DNA of 64,000 bases from Ornithodoros turicata. Its lineage: Eukaryota; Arthropoda; Arachnida; Ixodida; Argasidae. The number at the start of each line of letters is the position of its first letter. The first letter of the stretch is position 1. Where the stretch lies: the NCBI RefSeq assembly GCF_037126465.1, contig NW_026999353.1:248001-312000 (forward strand). The letters run 5' to 3'. The notes below the pieces were generated by a model. That model made no database searches. It had not been told where the DNA came from and saw only the letters and a list, made by a program, of their open reading frames with translations. The position numbers and the translations under genes were made by a program. Shown piece after piece: positions 44,530 through 57,169 of the stretch.

Positions 44530-46700
44530 AGCGTTACAAAATTATTTTGTGTTGTTGTTACTAAATGAGGCAAGGTTACAGAGTAAAATGCCGGTTTGGC
44601 TGCCTTAACAGGATTCCTGTGTATGCTAGCAGTTCCTACGAAGTATGCCGGTGTCATGTGCCTTGTGAAGAGCAAGCTTTCCGGAATAGTATAGACGTTT
44701 ATGTTACTTAAGCGGTGGATGTGAAGATCAACAACGCCATCTTGAAGAAAGCTGTCCGGAACGGCTGCTGACCATCGCTGGGCCGGTGGTTACAGACACA
44801 GGTGACTACGTAGTTGCAAAGCATCACAACCATGTGGCGACACCGTATTTTTTGGCCACCAGTTTTGTACATCCCGGGACGTTAGGTCCGACATCATCAT
44901 GGCATGTCGGGACAGGTTACGACAGCTCAGAACAGAACAAGGAGAAAAAACACGTATAATCGGGACAGAGGAATGCAAAAAGCGGTGAAAGCAACAGCAA
45001 AATATGCTAAAAAAGGACACCATCAAAAGCTAACAACAAAGAGGGCTAAGCACACAACAAATCATTCCACCACAGCAACAGTCACGAAAACAGAACGAGA
45101 CATACGTGCCAACACACACACAGCCAGGCAGAGAACTAAATCATAATGCTTCTTTCTCCTCTATAGAGTCACGAATCTGCCCGCTAGTGGGTACTTTTCG
45201 AACTAATTACATTTATTAATTACGTGGTTAAATTATTAAGAATCCTGCCAGTGACACTCTTGAGGCTGAGGCAGGTTTTGCCAAAGATAGAAAATGGCGG
45301 ACAGGAACAATAACAGCCAGCGCCCTGCTGGTCGTCCGCGTCACCGATACTCGTAAACGAAGCGGGGATAGAGTTACCACATCCGTTCCACCCCAGAGAC
45401 CGGCAGATGATCGAATCGTAATAATTTTTTTCTCCTCTAAAAGCCCCACATCGGCCTCCCTTACGGTTATTTTCTTAAATTGTTAAGAATCGTCCTAGCC
45501 CTACTCCCGTCCAGATCAAGGGTGTGGCAGCACTAGCGTCATCGGCATTAAACATTTTATAATTCGCTCTTTAGTCAGTTTTAGAGCAAGACGAGTTTTC
45601 GCGTCACTCAGCGCCAATGAGAAACGCCGCAAGATCGGTTGGGAGATCTGGAAAATCGGGAGGACGACCCACGAGATGAGGTCATCAGTGGTGAGAAACA
45701 TGCGAGACACTGTCGCTGCCAGTTCCAAATTGAACTAAAAGCGGAAGGACACACAGTATCTCCAACATTTCTTGATGGTTTATTTGTGAATAGATTAATA
45801 AAACTACACACAAATGCTACCCGTGCGGGATTGTCGCTCTCAGCTTCGGATAAGTTGCCAGAACAGAACCGTTGCTCACGACGTTATGTGCTAGTCGTCA
45901 TCTACGATGCCTTGGGCAGGATAAATGTGCATCAAGCCGATCCTGGTACTACATCAGCACAGTGCCTTTATCAGCAGTGCCTTCAGTGCTGCTAACTGCT
46001 CAAGTCGAGGAGTTTTTGCGAGGTTCATATAGAAAGGACGCAAGATAAGTTTTGTGATTTTGATAAAGGCGAAGCCAGTAGGTAGGCTGAGGGTGTGATA
46101 GCGAACCTTGCGGAAGAGGGCGTTGTTGGTTCAGGATATAGAGTAGCAGGTTTGACAATAATAAATCCTTGTTCGTCAGTCTGTGCTTGTGCGTCGTGTC
46201 GTCTTTTGACTTGTTTTCCGGCATGGGGGTTTTATTTCTTTTAAATTATGCTACACCGAACAGCCCAATTTTTAACCATTTTCTGTGACACTATTTTATT
46301 TATTATTTATTGGTATTTTCATGGTGCCCACGAACAGCATTTGGCTAGGTGATGGTGCACCCCAAATTAAAACATAATCAACATAATAGAAACTAATAAA
46401 GGTAATAGTGGCACATCTAGACCATATGAGATTCTCAGGTACAGAAATACAGAGTCTAAAACAGTGGTAAGTGAGCAATCACAACGTATAAAAGTCGAGA
46501 GAAAATCACACTGGAGTTGCAGTTGCCATTGCAATTACTGTGGCGCATCACTATGTGGAAGCGCCCAGTGGCGTTAAATTTGGAAAACACTATCAGCAGA
46601 ACGCGGCGTCAGTCTTTCCCTGTCAGATAATTCTTAACTATTTCCCTATTAATCCCCAAGTCGACTCCTTCTGCATGTCCCTTTGTAGTTCGGATCGCTT
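44530..46700. other. No gene recognised
   Basis: Only short frames without known motifs on either strand. I see no RNA gene or clear repeat. Confidence 0.4.
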
Positions 46701-46729
46701 TTGCCGTAGAGACAACTAAAGTCATTAAC

Positions 46730-47340
46730 CCTTTCCAGGAGCAATTCCATGTCGTGATCTGCCACGGCGCACAACGTTCAGATGACAGCGAAAGCGGCGT
46801 CTTCAGACGTGGGTAATGCAGAGAAAAACCAACGCAGCGCCCAGAAACAGAAACAGGCGCATTTGCTCTTTTTGGGCACGATTATTTTGTCATCGCCCGT
46901 CCGACGAGGAGCGACTCATTGGACGGAGCCGGAGAATGGGTCTCTGGTGTGCTCTAAGTAGACGTGTGTGCCGATGGGACTTTAAGCTGAGCAGGCGTCA
47001 TGCCGATTTCACCACCGGTGGAGGCGGCGTTCGCGGCGCGAACAAACACAGGTCAAAGACAGCCAAAGCCGCAACCTACCGTCCTCGCCATCAACAAAAG
47101 CAAATTGGACTTCGCGTGGGGGCTGCAATGCGCGTTTTCGCGTCCGAAAACAGGCGCGAAGAGGTCCTCGGCGTGTCGGTTTCGAAACGGCAGCGGCGGT
47201 GTAATGAAACTTACGGGCGGACCAGCGTGGCGCGGAGGCGCACATGCCTACCTCCAAGTCACGTTTCTGCCACTGCGTGCGCCGTTGAGTACACACGCCG
47301 GGCAGTTGTTAAAGGTCAGCTATAGCTGAGTCTGATTAGT
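46730..47340 (+). other. CpG-rich island with overlapping open frames
   Basis: GC-rich and CpG-rich compared with flanks. Three frames are open: a 169-codon Arg-rich ORF from 46816, a 109-codon ORF from 47000, and a 59-codon ORF from 46783 (MTAKAASSDVGNAEKN). None shows a recognised domain. It could be a promoter/first exon, but no convincing donor is seen. Confidence 0.3.
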
Positions 47341-47624
47341 ATATTATTTCAATATATATACCTTACTGACTGCTACCCAAAACTGTCATAGATCCCTAAT
47401 TCTTATACATATTCATATGTATGTCTTAGACATTACTAGTCCTAAAAGTTTTCAATTACTATCCGTTGCTATTTCGTAACTTGAGAAAATCCAGATCATC
47501 GTTGAGGGCACGACTTTTTCGGCAAGCAAGACGAAGCCGACGAAGCAAGTAAATGAAGTAAAAATACGAAAAATAGTTTTTGTGTTCCTGCACAACATCC
47601 AAAGTTTCGCACTTAAATCCGTGT

Positions 47625-47783
47625 GAACCGTTATTTGAACCGCCAACCGGTATTTTTTTACCGGTTTAGTTCCGGTTCAGCTCCAAGATGGCGTCGACTC
47701 TTTCGGTTCGGTTCAGTTCCGGTTCGGCCAAAAATAACGGTTAATTACGGTATTCGGTTCGGGTTCGGTTTGACACTCTGGAT
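47625..47783. repeat. GGTTCGGTT-rich repeat, partial copy
   Basis: Dense ACCGGTT/GGTTCGGTTC motifs ending GGTTTGACACTCTGG, resembling the right end of the longer copy at 49550-50033. Confidence 0.5.
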
Positions 47784-48789
47784 GCCCGCGCCATTCGAGT
47801 ATTCAATGGAAGCTTGCCCACGACGGTCTTCCTCTCCGCGAGCGAATTACGCCGGTTTCACATCTCTCGCTCTGATGACGGTTGCCCGCCTAGTGGGATG
47901 TGTGCAACTGCAGAGTACTGTTTTAGGCGTTGTAACGTTCCTTTTTTGCAGTGGCGCCGGTTAATGCAAGTATTTCAGCACTCGAGTGTCTCGTAGGCCT
48001 TGTTCATAAGAACAAGGTCGCACTGCACATCAGTCAGATCTATTTTTTAGTCAATTAGTTCGGAACGTACTAACAACTGACGACCCAAAAAGCTCCGTTT
48101 CAACTCCTCTGCACTCTGAAGGTATTCGCCCAAATCTCCTTGGGAGATCACCGAGCCTGCGACTACTTGCTACTAGACCGTTGCTTTTAGCATTGGAAGC
48201 ACGAGATTACAAATCGACCATGTAGGGCTTGGACTGAACTTTCTGTAGGAATCTAGTAGAAATACCAATCGAGTGAAAAACAGACGCAAGGACAAGTTTA
48301 GAGAGTCACCAGTGAAGACGAAGAAAGCAACACATGGACGGACACGGAACGCGGGACTTTCAATACATTTTCGTGTTAAAGGTTCGTTGTGACAAAGGTT
48401 TACAGTTTCGCATTCGCTGGTTCCGTTTGTGTTACCTTTGTCGTCTCCGCTGTTAATTGTCATGTGCCACTCCCACCCCACCCCCCACCACTAGCTCCCG
48501 AAAGCCTCCTATGTAGAACTTAAAAGCTAGGAACTCACTCTATTTAGTGAATGAGCCTAGCAGATGAGTCACTCATCTCTCTTCATACTGGACCGACGTC
48601 TCAAGAATGCTCACTGCAAAGAAAACCTTTCAGTAGCGCCACCTGTGTACGAACTATGCAACCGAGAGTGATTCGTGACACACCCGGTATGTTCAAGCTG
48701 AAAGGAGCATTTCGGAAGTCTCTTTTTCTCCCGATATCGTCAACCAGATTACAACAGTGTGTTTGAAACGTTGGCAATACAAAAGTACG

Positions 48790-48835
48790 TATATATTGTT
48801 TCGGGTAATAGAGCTATTACCCGAAACAATATATA
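48790..48835. repeat. 46-bp near-perfect hairpin
   Basis: TATTGTTTCGGGTAATAG is followed by a 2-bp loop and its exact inverse, with TATA-rich tips. Confidence 0.8.
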
Positions 48836-49549
48836 TATAAACGCAGCTCTGTGTTTCACAAAAACAAAATGTAAGAACATACATTGGATACATTGGACAC
48901 ATATACATTGCATGATGATGAGGTGGGCGATTCACCACCGCTGAGGCGGTACACTGCCCTATAGGGCGTTGGGAGCGGATGTAACGGAAATGTAACAAAA
49001 GTATGCTAACTCTCTGGAAAGTCTGCTCCCGATATATGCTGTCCTTTCGTTGAATACGACAATAGCTGGGGTTGACAACGGGAAGCTTATCTACGTCGTG
49101 TTCATTCTTATAACCAGTGTATTACACGAAACTTACTATAACCAGTGTATTACGCTGAATTTTGTGAGTACTATTTATATGTTCACCCAGACATGGTGAC
49201 GACGCGCCTCAGTATTTTGTCAGAGTGCAACAGTCTCTAGGGCGTCAGCTAACCTATTATCTTGTGGTTTCGCTATTCTGCTCAATATACGTTCAGCCTG
49301 TGTCGACTCTCATGCCAATTAACTCAGAAACTGTTTCAAAATAATCGTATTAGTTTTTAAATATACTTCCACAACGATAGTTCTTACTCTTTCACATCAC
49401 AGATTGAACACCCCTCATATCAGTGTAGTCAACATTGGTATTTCAGTTTTCGAAACTCAAGCGTCGTCGTCTCCGCATACCCCTAGGGGAGACGCACAGG
49501 CGAAGCCTTAGTTCCTGTGCGAGAGTTGGTATTCCGAATGTCTTTAAGC

Positions 49550-50033
49550 AGGGCGTCGAACCGAAACGTTTTTAGGTGTGTTTCGGGTTCGGGTTCGGCC
49601 ATAAAGGTTCGGTTCCGGTTCAGCTCCGGGGTTAACATATATCGGTTCGATTAACCGGTTCATAGGCTGTAAACCGGCTGGGAACCAGTTCGAAGTTCTA
49701 ATACGGTACAAAATCATAGGTAGCCACTAAAAAGGATGCAAGAGCTCTTTGTCACGTGTTTTACGCATTTATTTTTGTTTTTCGACCAGGATCCCCTTTC
49801 ATCCTTTCCATGAGCAACCTGCAGCCAATCTAGGCAGACAGGAATCCCTCTAACCCCCTCCCCCCCCCCCCACACACACACCAACCCGACCCGGTAACCC
49901 AAGATTTATATAGGTTCGGTTCCGGTTCAGCTCGAATGTGTCACAGTAATTACGGTTCAATTCCGGTTGCGTTCCACCTAAAAATTATGGTTAACTCCGA
50001 TTTTCGGTTTCGGTTTCGTTCGACGCTCTGGTT
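49550..50033. repeat. Degenerate hAT-like repeat with CAG(A/G)GCGTCGAAC ends
   Basis: Left CAGGGCGTCGAACCGAA and right TTCGTTCGACGCTCTG are inverted. The interior is built of GGTTCGGTTCCGGTTCAGCT motifs and a C-run with CA repeats (49860-49880). The flanking 8 bp are too diverged to prove a TSD. Confidence 0.5.
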
Positions 50034-50572
50034 TGAACTATGCTGAGATGCCACAGGAAGCCGGCCCCTGAGGTCGGCCTTCTTGAAGCAAATACCATAT
50101 GTTTCCGGGGGTTTCCTTCTCGGATCTTTCCGAGAAGATTTTCTTAAAAAAGTATGGCTTCGCCAGGTTTAAAATAGGAGCGTGATTGTACCAAATTACT
50201 GTCATTGGTAATTTATGTTATTGGTATGTTATCTTCCCAAAATGTTAACATATTTGGGCCAGAGGGAGGTTCGATACAATATTTCACTGAATGCTGCCAT
50301 CAGAACCGTTTAGCTCAAGTGTCGCCGTCATCGCGTACCGCGAGGGGAGTGGCAGTGACGAACATTTTTATTCTAAACGCATCCGCCACACCAGCAAATT
50401 TGGATAACTGGCGCCGATGGTATGTAGCAGTCCCCATACTCGAATTTCGCGTTTGCGGTGATTGCCACCGTAACAGCAGTAACAGTATAAGCATCAGCAT
50501 CAGCCCGTTAGAATGTGGGCAAGCTTACGCTTGTCCCATCCTACAGTTGGCAATACAAAAAAAGCCCGTTAG

Positions 50573-50646
50573 CATGCGCGGCCCGTAAAACGGTCGTCGG
50601 GGCAGCATCGCTTGCGGTGTTGTTTCCGGGAAGATTTTTTTCTAAA
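50573..50646. repeat. 75-bp interspersed repeat, copy 1
   Basis: ATGCGCGGCCCGTAAAACGG followed by TTTCCGGGAAGATTTTT; the same block recurs at 62287-62362 with a few differences. Confidence 0.7.
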
Positions 50647-50659
50647 GATCAGCATAAGC

Positions 50660-51657
50660 ATTCCCCGGACCTCGATGGGCAGTCACTGAACGCTTTCACA
50701 AATACCTACAGTGATTACCTCGTTTTGATTTATTACGGACAACTGGGCTGTAGCAAACCTGATGTCCAAGAAGAACCCAAGTCGACGGTTTGCGCGAATC
50801 ATCATCGATTTGGCATCGTATCACTTCACGATTAAGCACACATCCGGAAATTCAAACGTCCCAGCGGACACGTTGTCGCGAATCGTCGCACCCGTCAACA
50901 ATGTCTTCGTCCTGCGAGCAGAGGACTCGAGATTGACCAATGCTCAACGCAACGACCCGTCCTTAAAAGACATCATCGAGCGACTCGAAGATACGGAAAG
51001 AGCCACCCCGGCGAACTACAGACTCGTCAACCAGATGCTAATGCACGTTACATCAAAAGACGACAAAGAGATTTTATGTGTTCAAATCCCAGCATGTTTG
51101 CGACAAGCCGTGCTCGAGTGCTATCACGACCAAGACGGACACGCCGACTGTACAAGAACTTTGACGAAAATTCAGCAACGGTACCACTGGAAACATATGG
51201 CGAAAGACATCAGGGAATACGTAGCAGCATGCGAGAGCTGTGCCAGGTACAATGCGCCGACCGGAATTCAACCACGGACTCTGCATCCTCGGTACCCACC
51301 CAAAGTTCCGTTTGAGCAACTTGCTTTGGATCACGTCGGAACAATCAACACGGCAGACCCAAACCGTTACTTCATTACAGCCATCGACACGACAACCAGG
51401 TACATCATCACTCGAGCCGTACCTGATAAGTCGACGGAACATCTGCTCAAGTTCCTCAAAGAAATCATTTACACTTTCGGCAATCCTAGAACCGACAACG
51501 ACAAAGTAATGGTATCGAAATCCGCAACAAACTATCTCACATAGACGCATATCAAGCATGTTTTATCCATACCATACGCTTCGGACACGAACGGACTTGT
51601 GGAACGCGCCAATGGCAAGATCCTCTCAGCTCTGCGCAAAAACATCGGCGTAGACGG
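50660..51657 (+). pseudogene. Gypsy retrotransposon fragment (RNase H end to integrase)
   Basis: Open from 50762 to 51543: DLASYHFTIKHTSGNSNVPADTLSRI is a Gypsy RNase H end, followed by an integrase HHCC finger (H in ECYHDQDGH, then CESCARYN) and PFEQLALDHVGTINT with the first catalytic Asp. The TDNG region reads NPRTDNDK. A TAG at 51542 interrupts, and sequence resumes with YASDTNGLVERANGKIL. It ends abruptly near 51657. No LTR is recognised. It belongs to a different lineage from the two Gypsy copies at 7-16 kb. Confidence 0.75.
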
Positions 51658-51781
51658 TGTTCTTTTACGGCTCCTCGGAATTTCGTGTATTTTTTCTCAA
51701 TTTCAAGGCTTTTTCAGTGGTTTTGTGGCTCAAGATAACGCCCCGGAGTTCGTCGTGGACCTCGCCGTCTCCCGGGGCACG

Positions 51782-53269
51782 ATGGCTGCGTCGCAGTCAG
51801 CCTGCAAGGATTGGACTTTCAACGTCACTGTCCCTCTGGGTACGTCCATTGACGCTGTCACTGCTGCAGCGGTAGAAGTTGTTGGCACTGATGGTATCTA
51901 TAGTATTCACCAGCTCTCGTGGCTCAGTGGTTAGCGTGCTGGCCATGTCACGTCGAGACTGGGAGGTACCCGGGTTCGAATCCCGGTGCCGGCTGTGCTG
52001 TCTGGGTTTTTTCCTGGGTTTTCCTCAGACGCTTTCAGACATGTGTCGGCACAGTTCCCTTAGAAGTCGGCCCAGGACGCACATTCCCCCAGGGCGTCAG
52101 TCGTGACGTAGCTCACCTACGTGAGGCCGACAACGGCAGGGCCTTTCACTATCACCAACACATTCAACACCTGGGGCTCTCGAGCTTCCAGGTGGTAGTG
52201 TCTTCAGCGTCTGCATGTCGTCAGGTCGTGCAGAAAGGGTACTTGAAAATCGGCAGCGAACAAGTAAATGTCGAAGCACTTGGACCGGTCTCGACGACTG
52301 TGGTATGCAGGTATCTGCCTACCTACGTGGTTCGAGCCCTACAACCGTTCGGTAAGGTACTACACGTCGAGTACGTAATGTACAAGGATTACCCGACCAT
52401 GAGGACCGGTGATCGTGTGATCAGGATGAAGATGAAGTAGGACAACCCTGTACCCAATTTCTTGAAAGTAACTCGACGTCCATTCAGACATCGAGTTACT
52501 TTCAATTACCCTGGGATGAAGCGTGTCTGCCATCGGTGCCGACAGGAGGGACACTACAAGGAGAGCTGCAGAACCCCGTACTGCGAGCGTTGTCTGGTGT
52601 TTGGGCATGCCAGTGACACCTGCACTGTCCCATGCCGGAGATGTGGCGGTTCACATGCGTCGGCAGACCGCATCAAGCGGACATCCTACTCTGAAATCGT
52701 TAGCCGCGTGTTTGCAGATTTCCCCGCCTTGCCAGCTAAGCTGCCACAGCAAGATGTACCACGAGTAGCGAATGGTGTTGTTGCTGGTCTGGTGTCTGGG
52801 GATGCTGACATCAGTGTGGGCGGCGGCACGAGTGGCACGGATGGTGGCACTTCGATGGATGTGTGCGTCGCTGCCTTGCCGAGCGGGAAAGTATCGGAAG
52901 AGGAAGACGGCACCGTTGGATAATCTCTCTGAGCCGCCTTCGTCTTCATCTTCGTCTTCGAGCATGGCATCAGTGCCTGCCTGCGCGGAAAACGCTCAAG
53001 CGGTTCGCCCCCTTCCGCAGCGCCTAGCAGTGGTGATGCCTCGGTGGGCTGATGCCAGCGGAGCGCGCGGGGCCGGTACCGCGACGGCTTCGACGTCTGT
53101 TGATGAAGGCCATGAGGGTGAGGATGAGAGAGCTGAGGCCAAACGTCAACTCTCTTCCAGCAGTGGCAGCGGGACTGGCGGGGCGACGCCTGCGGTGTTC
53201 AACCGCAAGAAAGTGATACCCGAGGTGGACCTTCTACTCGGACATGATTCAGACAGTGACTCAGGTTAG
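51782..53269 (+). pseudogene. Tx1/L1-like LINE ORF1 (CCHC zinc-knuckle protein), disrupted
   Basis: Starts MAASQSACKDWTFNVTVPLG at 51782, is interrupted by a SINE at about 51913-52150, and resumes HIQHLGLSSFQVV. A zinc region at 52530-52680 holds CHRCRQEGHYKESC, CERCLVFGHASDTC and CRRCGGSH, the triple knuckle typical of Tx1-type ORF1 proteins (nucleic-acid binding). It then reads SYSEIVSRVF and a Ser/acidic tail ending DLLLGHDSDSDSG at 53269. A stop at 52438 and a frameshift near 52890 show it is dead. Confidence 0.72.
51913..52150 (+). repeat. tRNA-derived SINE inserted in LINE ORF1
   Basis: CTCGTGGCTCAGTGGTTAGC (box A) and GGTTCGAATCCCGG (box B) are followed by a tail with TTTTTTCCTGGGTTTTCCTC and ATGTGTCGGCACAGTTCC. 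Imperfect flanking repeats (TATTCACCA versus TATCACCAA) may be the target duplication. Confidence 0.75.
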
Positions 53270-53617
53270 TCAGCTCATGATTCTGATTATCATGAGTCTG
53301 AATATAATTACACTCAATGTACGTGGTTTCCGTAGTCGTTAAAAGCAACTGGGCGTTGTGCACTGGGTCAAGTCGATTCGCTGTGACATTTTGTTTCTGC
53401 AGGAAACGAATTTTAGGTCTCGGAGGGATGTAGAGGAATTTAAGTCATTTTTTTGCTTTAGACTGTCACTTTTCCTTTGGTTCGGCAAGATGCGAGGGTG
53501 TTGGTGTGATTGTTCTTCGCCCTGCGATGTTTTCCAACTCAAGTGTTCGTTGTGACACAAGCGGGAGGGTGATCTGCTTTGATACCACGGTGTACGGTAA
53601 CAGAATCCGCATTATTA

Positions 53618-53967
53618 GAGAGTTTTAGTATACCGCTACCGGTGCCCGGTAGGCTACCGCGGCTACCGGTGGACTTGCTTACCGCAGTCCCCGGCTCCGG
53701 TATAACAGGCTCGTTTAGTATAGCGCGACTCTACCGCGACATTTCACCGGTATCGACGCACGGAAACGGGAAGCAGAGCGGCGGCGCTGCTGTCGATCTC
53801 GCCGGTGAAGCGAGCGGTACGCTGGCGGTAGGCTGCGCGGTATTTCGCCCCTCCGACCGGCGACCGGTAGGACCGAGAGGCCGGTATTCCGCTCGCGCTT
53901 GCGCAGAGAAGGCATGACGTCAACACCGGCCCCACCGGTAGCCTATGGCCGGTATACTAAAACTCTC
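53618..53967. mobile_element. 350-bp fold-back MITE with TATTA flanks
   Basis: GAGAGTTTTAGTATACCG at the left and its exact inverse at the right, flanked by TATTA (53613-53617 and 53968-53972). Removing the element and one TATTA restores an in-frame INVYAP motif. The interior is rich in TACCGG motifs. Shorter TSD readings (ATT with one more inverted base) cannot be excluded, so superfamily is open. Confidence 0.7.
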
Positions 53968-55217
53968 TATTAACGTGTACGCCCCGGCTCAAGCATATGC
54001 CTGCAATCCATTCTTCCGAGACCTTGATGCGTTCATGTTGAATGCACACCCGATTTTTCTTCTGGAGGATTTCAATTGTGTAGTTGATCCCAGCAGGGAT
54101 CTTAGAGGTCCGGGCCTGGGCCGGAGCACGTACACCGCGCGGGAGCTCAAGCGATTTTAAACCAATATTCATTGAGGGACGCTTGGGTCCAGCTCCATTG
54201 TAATGTTTTCCAATTCACCTGGTCTCGTGGGCAGTCCCTCACCATGTTGGATCGTTTCTAGTTCCCTGCTGGATTTCAGTGCAGGATTGCATGTTGTGAG
54301 GTACTGAATTTCCCGTCCGATCTGAGTGGTGTGTCAGACCATCTTCCTGTGTTGGTTACGTTAAACCTTCCCAATAGGCAGATGGGGAGAACCTTCACCT
54401 GACGTCTTGACATTAGTGTGCTCCATGATGGCAGCATTGTCCAGACAATTGAGCAGGAAATCCGTGATTCTTTGGTAGTAGATGCCAATTGGGACGACTT
54501 AAAAATCAAGTGGCGTGAAACTCTTGTCGCGGCTGGGAAGTTTAAGAAGCTTCGGCTTGTGGGTGCTTTAAGCACCATCTGGAAAACGATGCAGATGGTG
54601 AAAAGGGGCGGAACCGCTATCTTAGTAATGCAAGATTACCTGGAACTTTTGAGGGAACGATACTTTCGGATCCCCAGAGTGTCATCACGGACTGCGAGCG
54701 TGGCCAGAAGTCGACACCAACCGATTGGGTCCCCAGAGGTTTTGAGGTTCATTCGTAATGGCGAAATTCGCCAGGCGTCTGCGCCGCAGGTTTCCCATGT
54801 CCGAATGCATGACGGAACGTTGACGCAGTCGAGGGCTGATATAGAAAAGGTATTGGTTAGGTACTTTGAGCAACTCTTTTCAACAGAAATAGATGGCTCT
54901 TCCAGGGAGTTTCAGGTCGCTTTGGAAACCTTCTTGCCTGATCTTCCTCGGGTGCCGGAGGAACTTAAGGAAGGCTTGACGCGGCCCGTGACGATCGATG
55001 AATTACGGAATGTAATAAAGGCTATGAAATCGTCCACCGCTCCAAGGTGCGATGGATTACCCGCTGCATTTTACAGGCGTTTATTCGGCACATTAGGCTC
55101 CAAGCTGGTAAACGTCATCAACGAGTTTTTCGCCACGGGCAGGGTTCCGACCTCCTTTAAAATGGGAAGGATAGTTTTAATACCCAAGGGTGGCAGCGCA
55201 GATGTGTGTGCCCCTGA

Positions 55218-56019
55218 GGCCGGAGTCACACTAGTTATACACGTGCTCCAAGCATGTATGACAACATGTCTTCAAACATGTATGGAGCATGTATAATGCT
55301 CGGTCACACTGGTTATACGATTCTTGTTTGACAACATCGTTTAGTCCAAACGCGTGTATGATTATACATAGTCTAGAACATATGTTTTTCAAACATCGGT
55401 CATACTGGTTATACAACTTGACTTGAGGAACAGTGGGAATGGCTTAAACCGTGATGTATGGCACACGCCAGTGTCACAGTAACCAACCGAGGAGTTTATA
55501 TAGCTTCCATTCTCGGTCATCGCTATTCAAAATGTGCGAAGACGGGGCTGCACTTGCTGATTTTCGATTGTCTCATGCTCCATGTGTGCAGGCAAAGAGG
55601 TTGCCGTATTGAACGTACGTGCAACACAATGTCGCGAACACTGACTTGCAACTTACTCGTGCAAAATAACTCACGGGCATCACGATGTCGTTGACACTGA
55701 CTCGTGCGAACGAAAACTGTCATGGCGAATACGCCCGTTTATCCAACTTGTCCATCACCGTTTTTCGGCAGTGCCCAAATACATCGTCGTGTGTTTGACA
55801 TCATGTTGTCAAACATAGTCAGAGCGCTTGCTTGTATGACGGCACGGTCACACTGGTTATACCACGTGTTTTAAAACATGTTTTGCCGGTGTATAAGCAG
55901 TGTGACCAGCACAGTATGATCATACATGTTTAAGGGATGTTTGTTATACACGTTCGTCATACATGTATCACGGGATGTTCGTGCATAATGTATAAGGTAT
56001 AACTAGTGTGACTCCGGCC
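55218..56019. mobile_element. Harbinger-like MITE with TAA-type TSD
   Basis: GGCCGGAGTCACACTAGTTA at the left, its exact inverse at the right. Flanks are TGA (55215-55217) and TAA (56020-56022); restoring TAA rejoins the LINE frame as APNSCRPITLL. A 3-bp TWA target is typical for PIF/Harbinger. The interior repeats GTCACACTGGTTATAC-like motifs and many ACATGT hairpins. Confidence 0.65.
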
Positions 56020-57169
56020 TAACTCGTGCCGACCCATTACGTTATTAAATACGGATTATAAAGTATTGGCTGCAGTACTGGCTAACCGGCTGAGGGAGGT
56101 TCTCCCGTATGTGGTATCGCCGTACCAGTCGGCCTGTGTCACAGGGAGGTCGATGTTTGCCTTGCTGACAGCCACGAGGGATCTCTTGCATTGCACCGGT
56201 ACCCGTTTGCAGTCAGGTCTACTGGTTTCACTAGACCAGATGAAAGCATTTGACAGAGTGGAACATGTCTATCTGTTTGAAATGCTCGAAAGGTGTGGGT
56301 TCCCGCAGCAGTTCCTTGTTGCTTTAAGCAACTGTACAGTAGCCTTGTGAGCGAACTGCTCATCAACGGCCAGCCGACCAGGAGTTTTACTCTGACCAGG
56401 GGTGTCCGTCAGGGGTGCCCACTGTCCCCACTTATGTTTGTCCTGTGCATCGACCCCTTTCTAAGGAGGCTCAAACAGTGTGCACAGATCGGAGGACTTC
56501 CGGTACCGGGTGGCGCACCCTTTGTGGCGCTGGGCTACGCTGATGACGTTACCCTGTACTTACGACACATAGACAGCTTGGATGCTGCCCGACCACGCGC
56601 TGAAGCGATTGGAACCTTCGCGTCATTTCCGTTCCCCTGGTGGCGGCGAGGCTGCCAGCGTCACCACACGGGAGAGATGGCCATCCGATAACCACGCGTC
56701 GTCTGCTAGCGCCGAATTTCCATACCTCTCCGCATTCCGAGGAAAGCGCTGCCCGTCGACGCATTTGGAGCTAGCAGACGACGCGCGGCTATCGGATCAC
56801 CATCTCTCCCGTGTGGTGGCGCTCACAGCTCCCCCGCCACCAGGGGAACGGAAGTGACGCGAAGGCCAAGTGATTGGAACTGTGGAAAAAGATATCGCGG
56901 GTAGCACAGGCTTTCCGTGTGCGTGTTTGGACGGGGGGTAGGCTGCGGCGAGATTTCGTCGTTTAGGCTTAGCCCGACCACGCGCTGAAGTGATTGGAAC
57001 TGTGAAAAAGATAGCGCAGGGTTTTCGTGTTTACTGCGCATTTGTAGCGCAGGCTGTTGGTATTTACCGCTTAGATCGACCACGCGGCCAAGTGACTGGA
57101 ACAGTGAAAAAAGAAAAATGGCGCCTAGCGCAGGGCGTTCACCCTTACCTTGCCACGCCACGCCATCGA

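Larger units (their letters stand above)
53295..56590 (+). pseudogene. Tx1/L1-like LINE ORF2 (endonuclease-RT), disrupted by two MITEs
   Basis: Endonuclease motifs: TLNVRGFRS (53308), ILFLQETNF (53390), INVYAP (split by the MITE at 53618-53967) and LEDFNCVVD (54062, GDFN expected). RT motifs: LRNVIKAMKSSTAPRCDGLPAAFY (54998-55070), GRIVLIPKGG (55168), PITLLNTDYKVLAAVLANRL (from 56033, after the MITE at 55218-56019), LVSLDQMKAFDRVEHVYLF (56221-56277), GVRQGCPLSPLMFVL (56401-56445) and the catalytic LGYADDVTLYL (56530-56562). Stops and shifts are frequent in the endonuclease half; the RT blocks are well kept. It is cut off at the satellite boundary near 56590. Confidence 0.8.

Noticed and set aside
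46816..47325. 169-codon Arg-rich ORF in a CpG island
   Set aside because: Two other frames are also open there, composition follows GC content, and no domain or splice context supports it.
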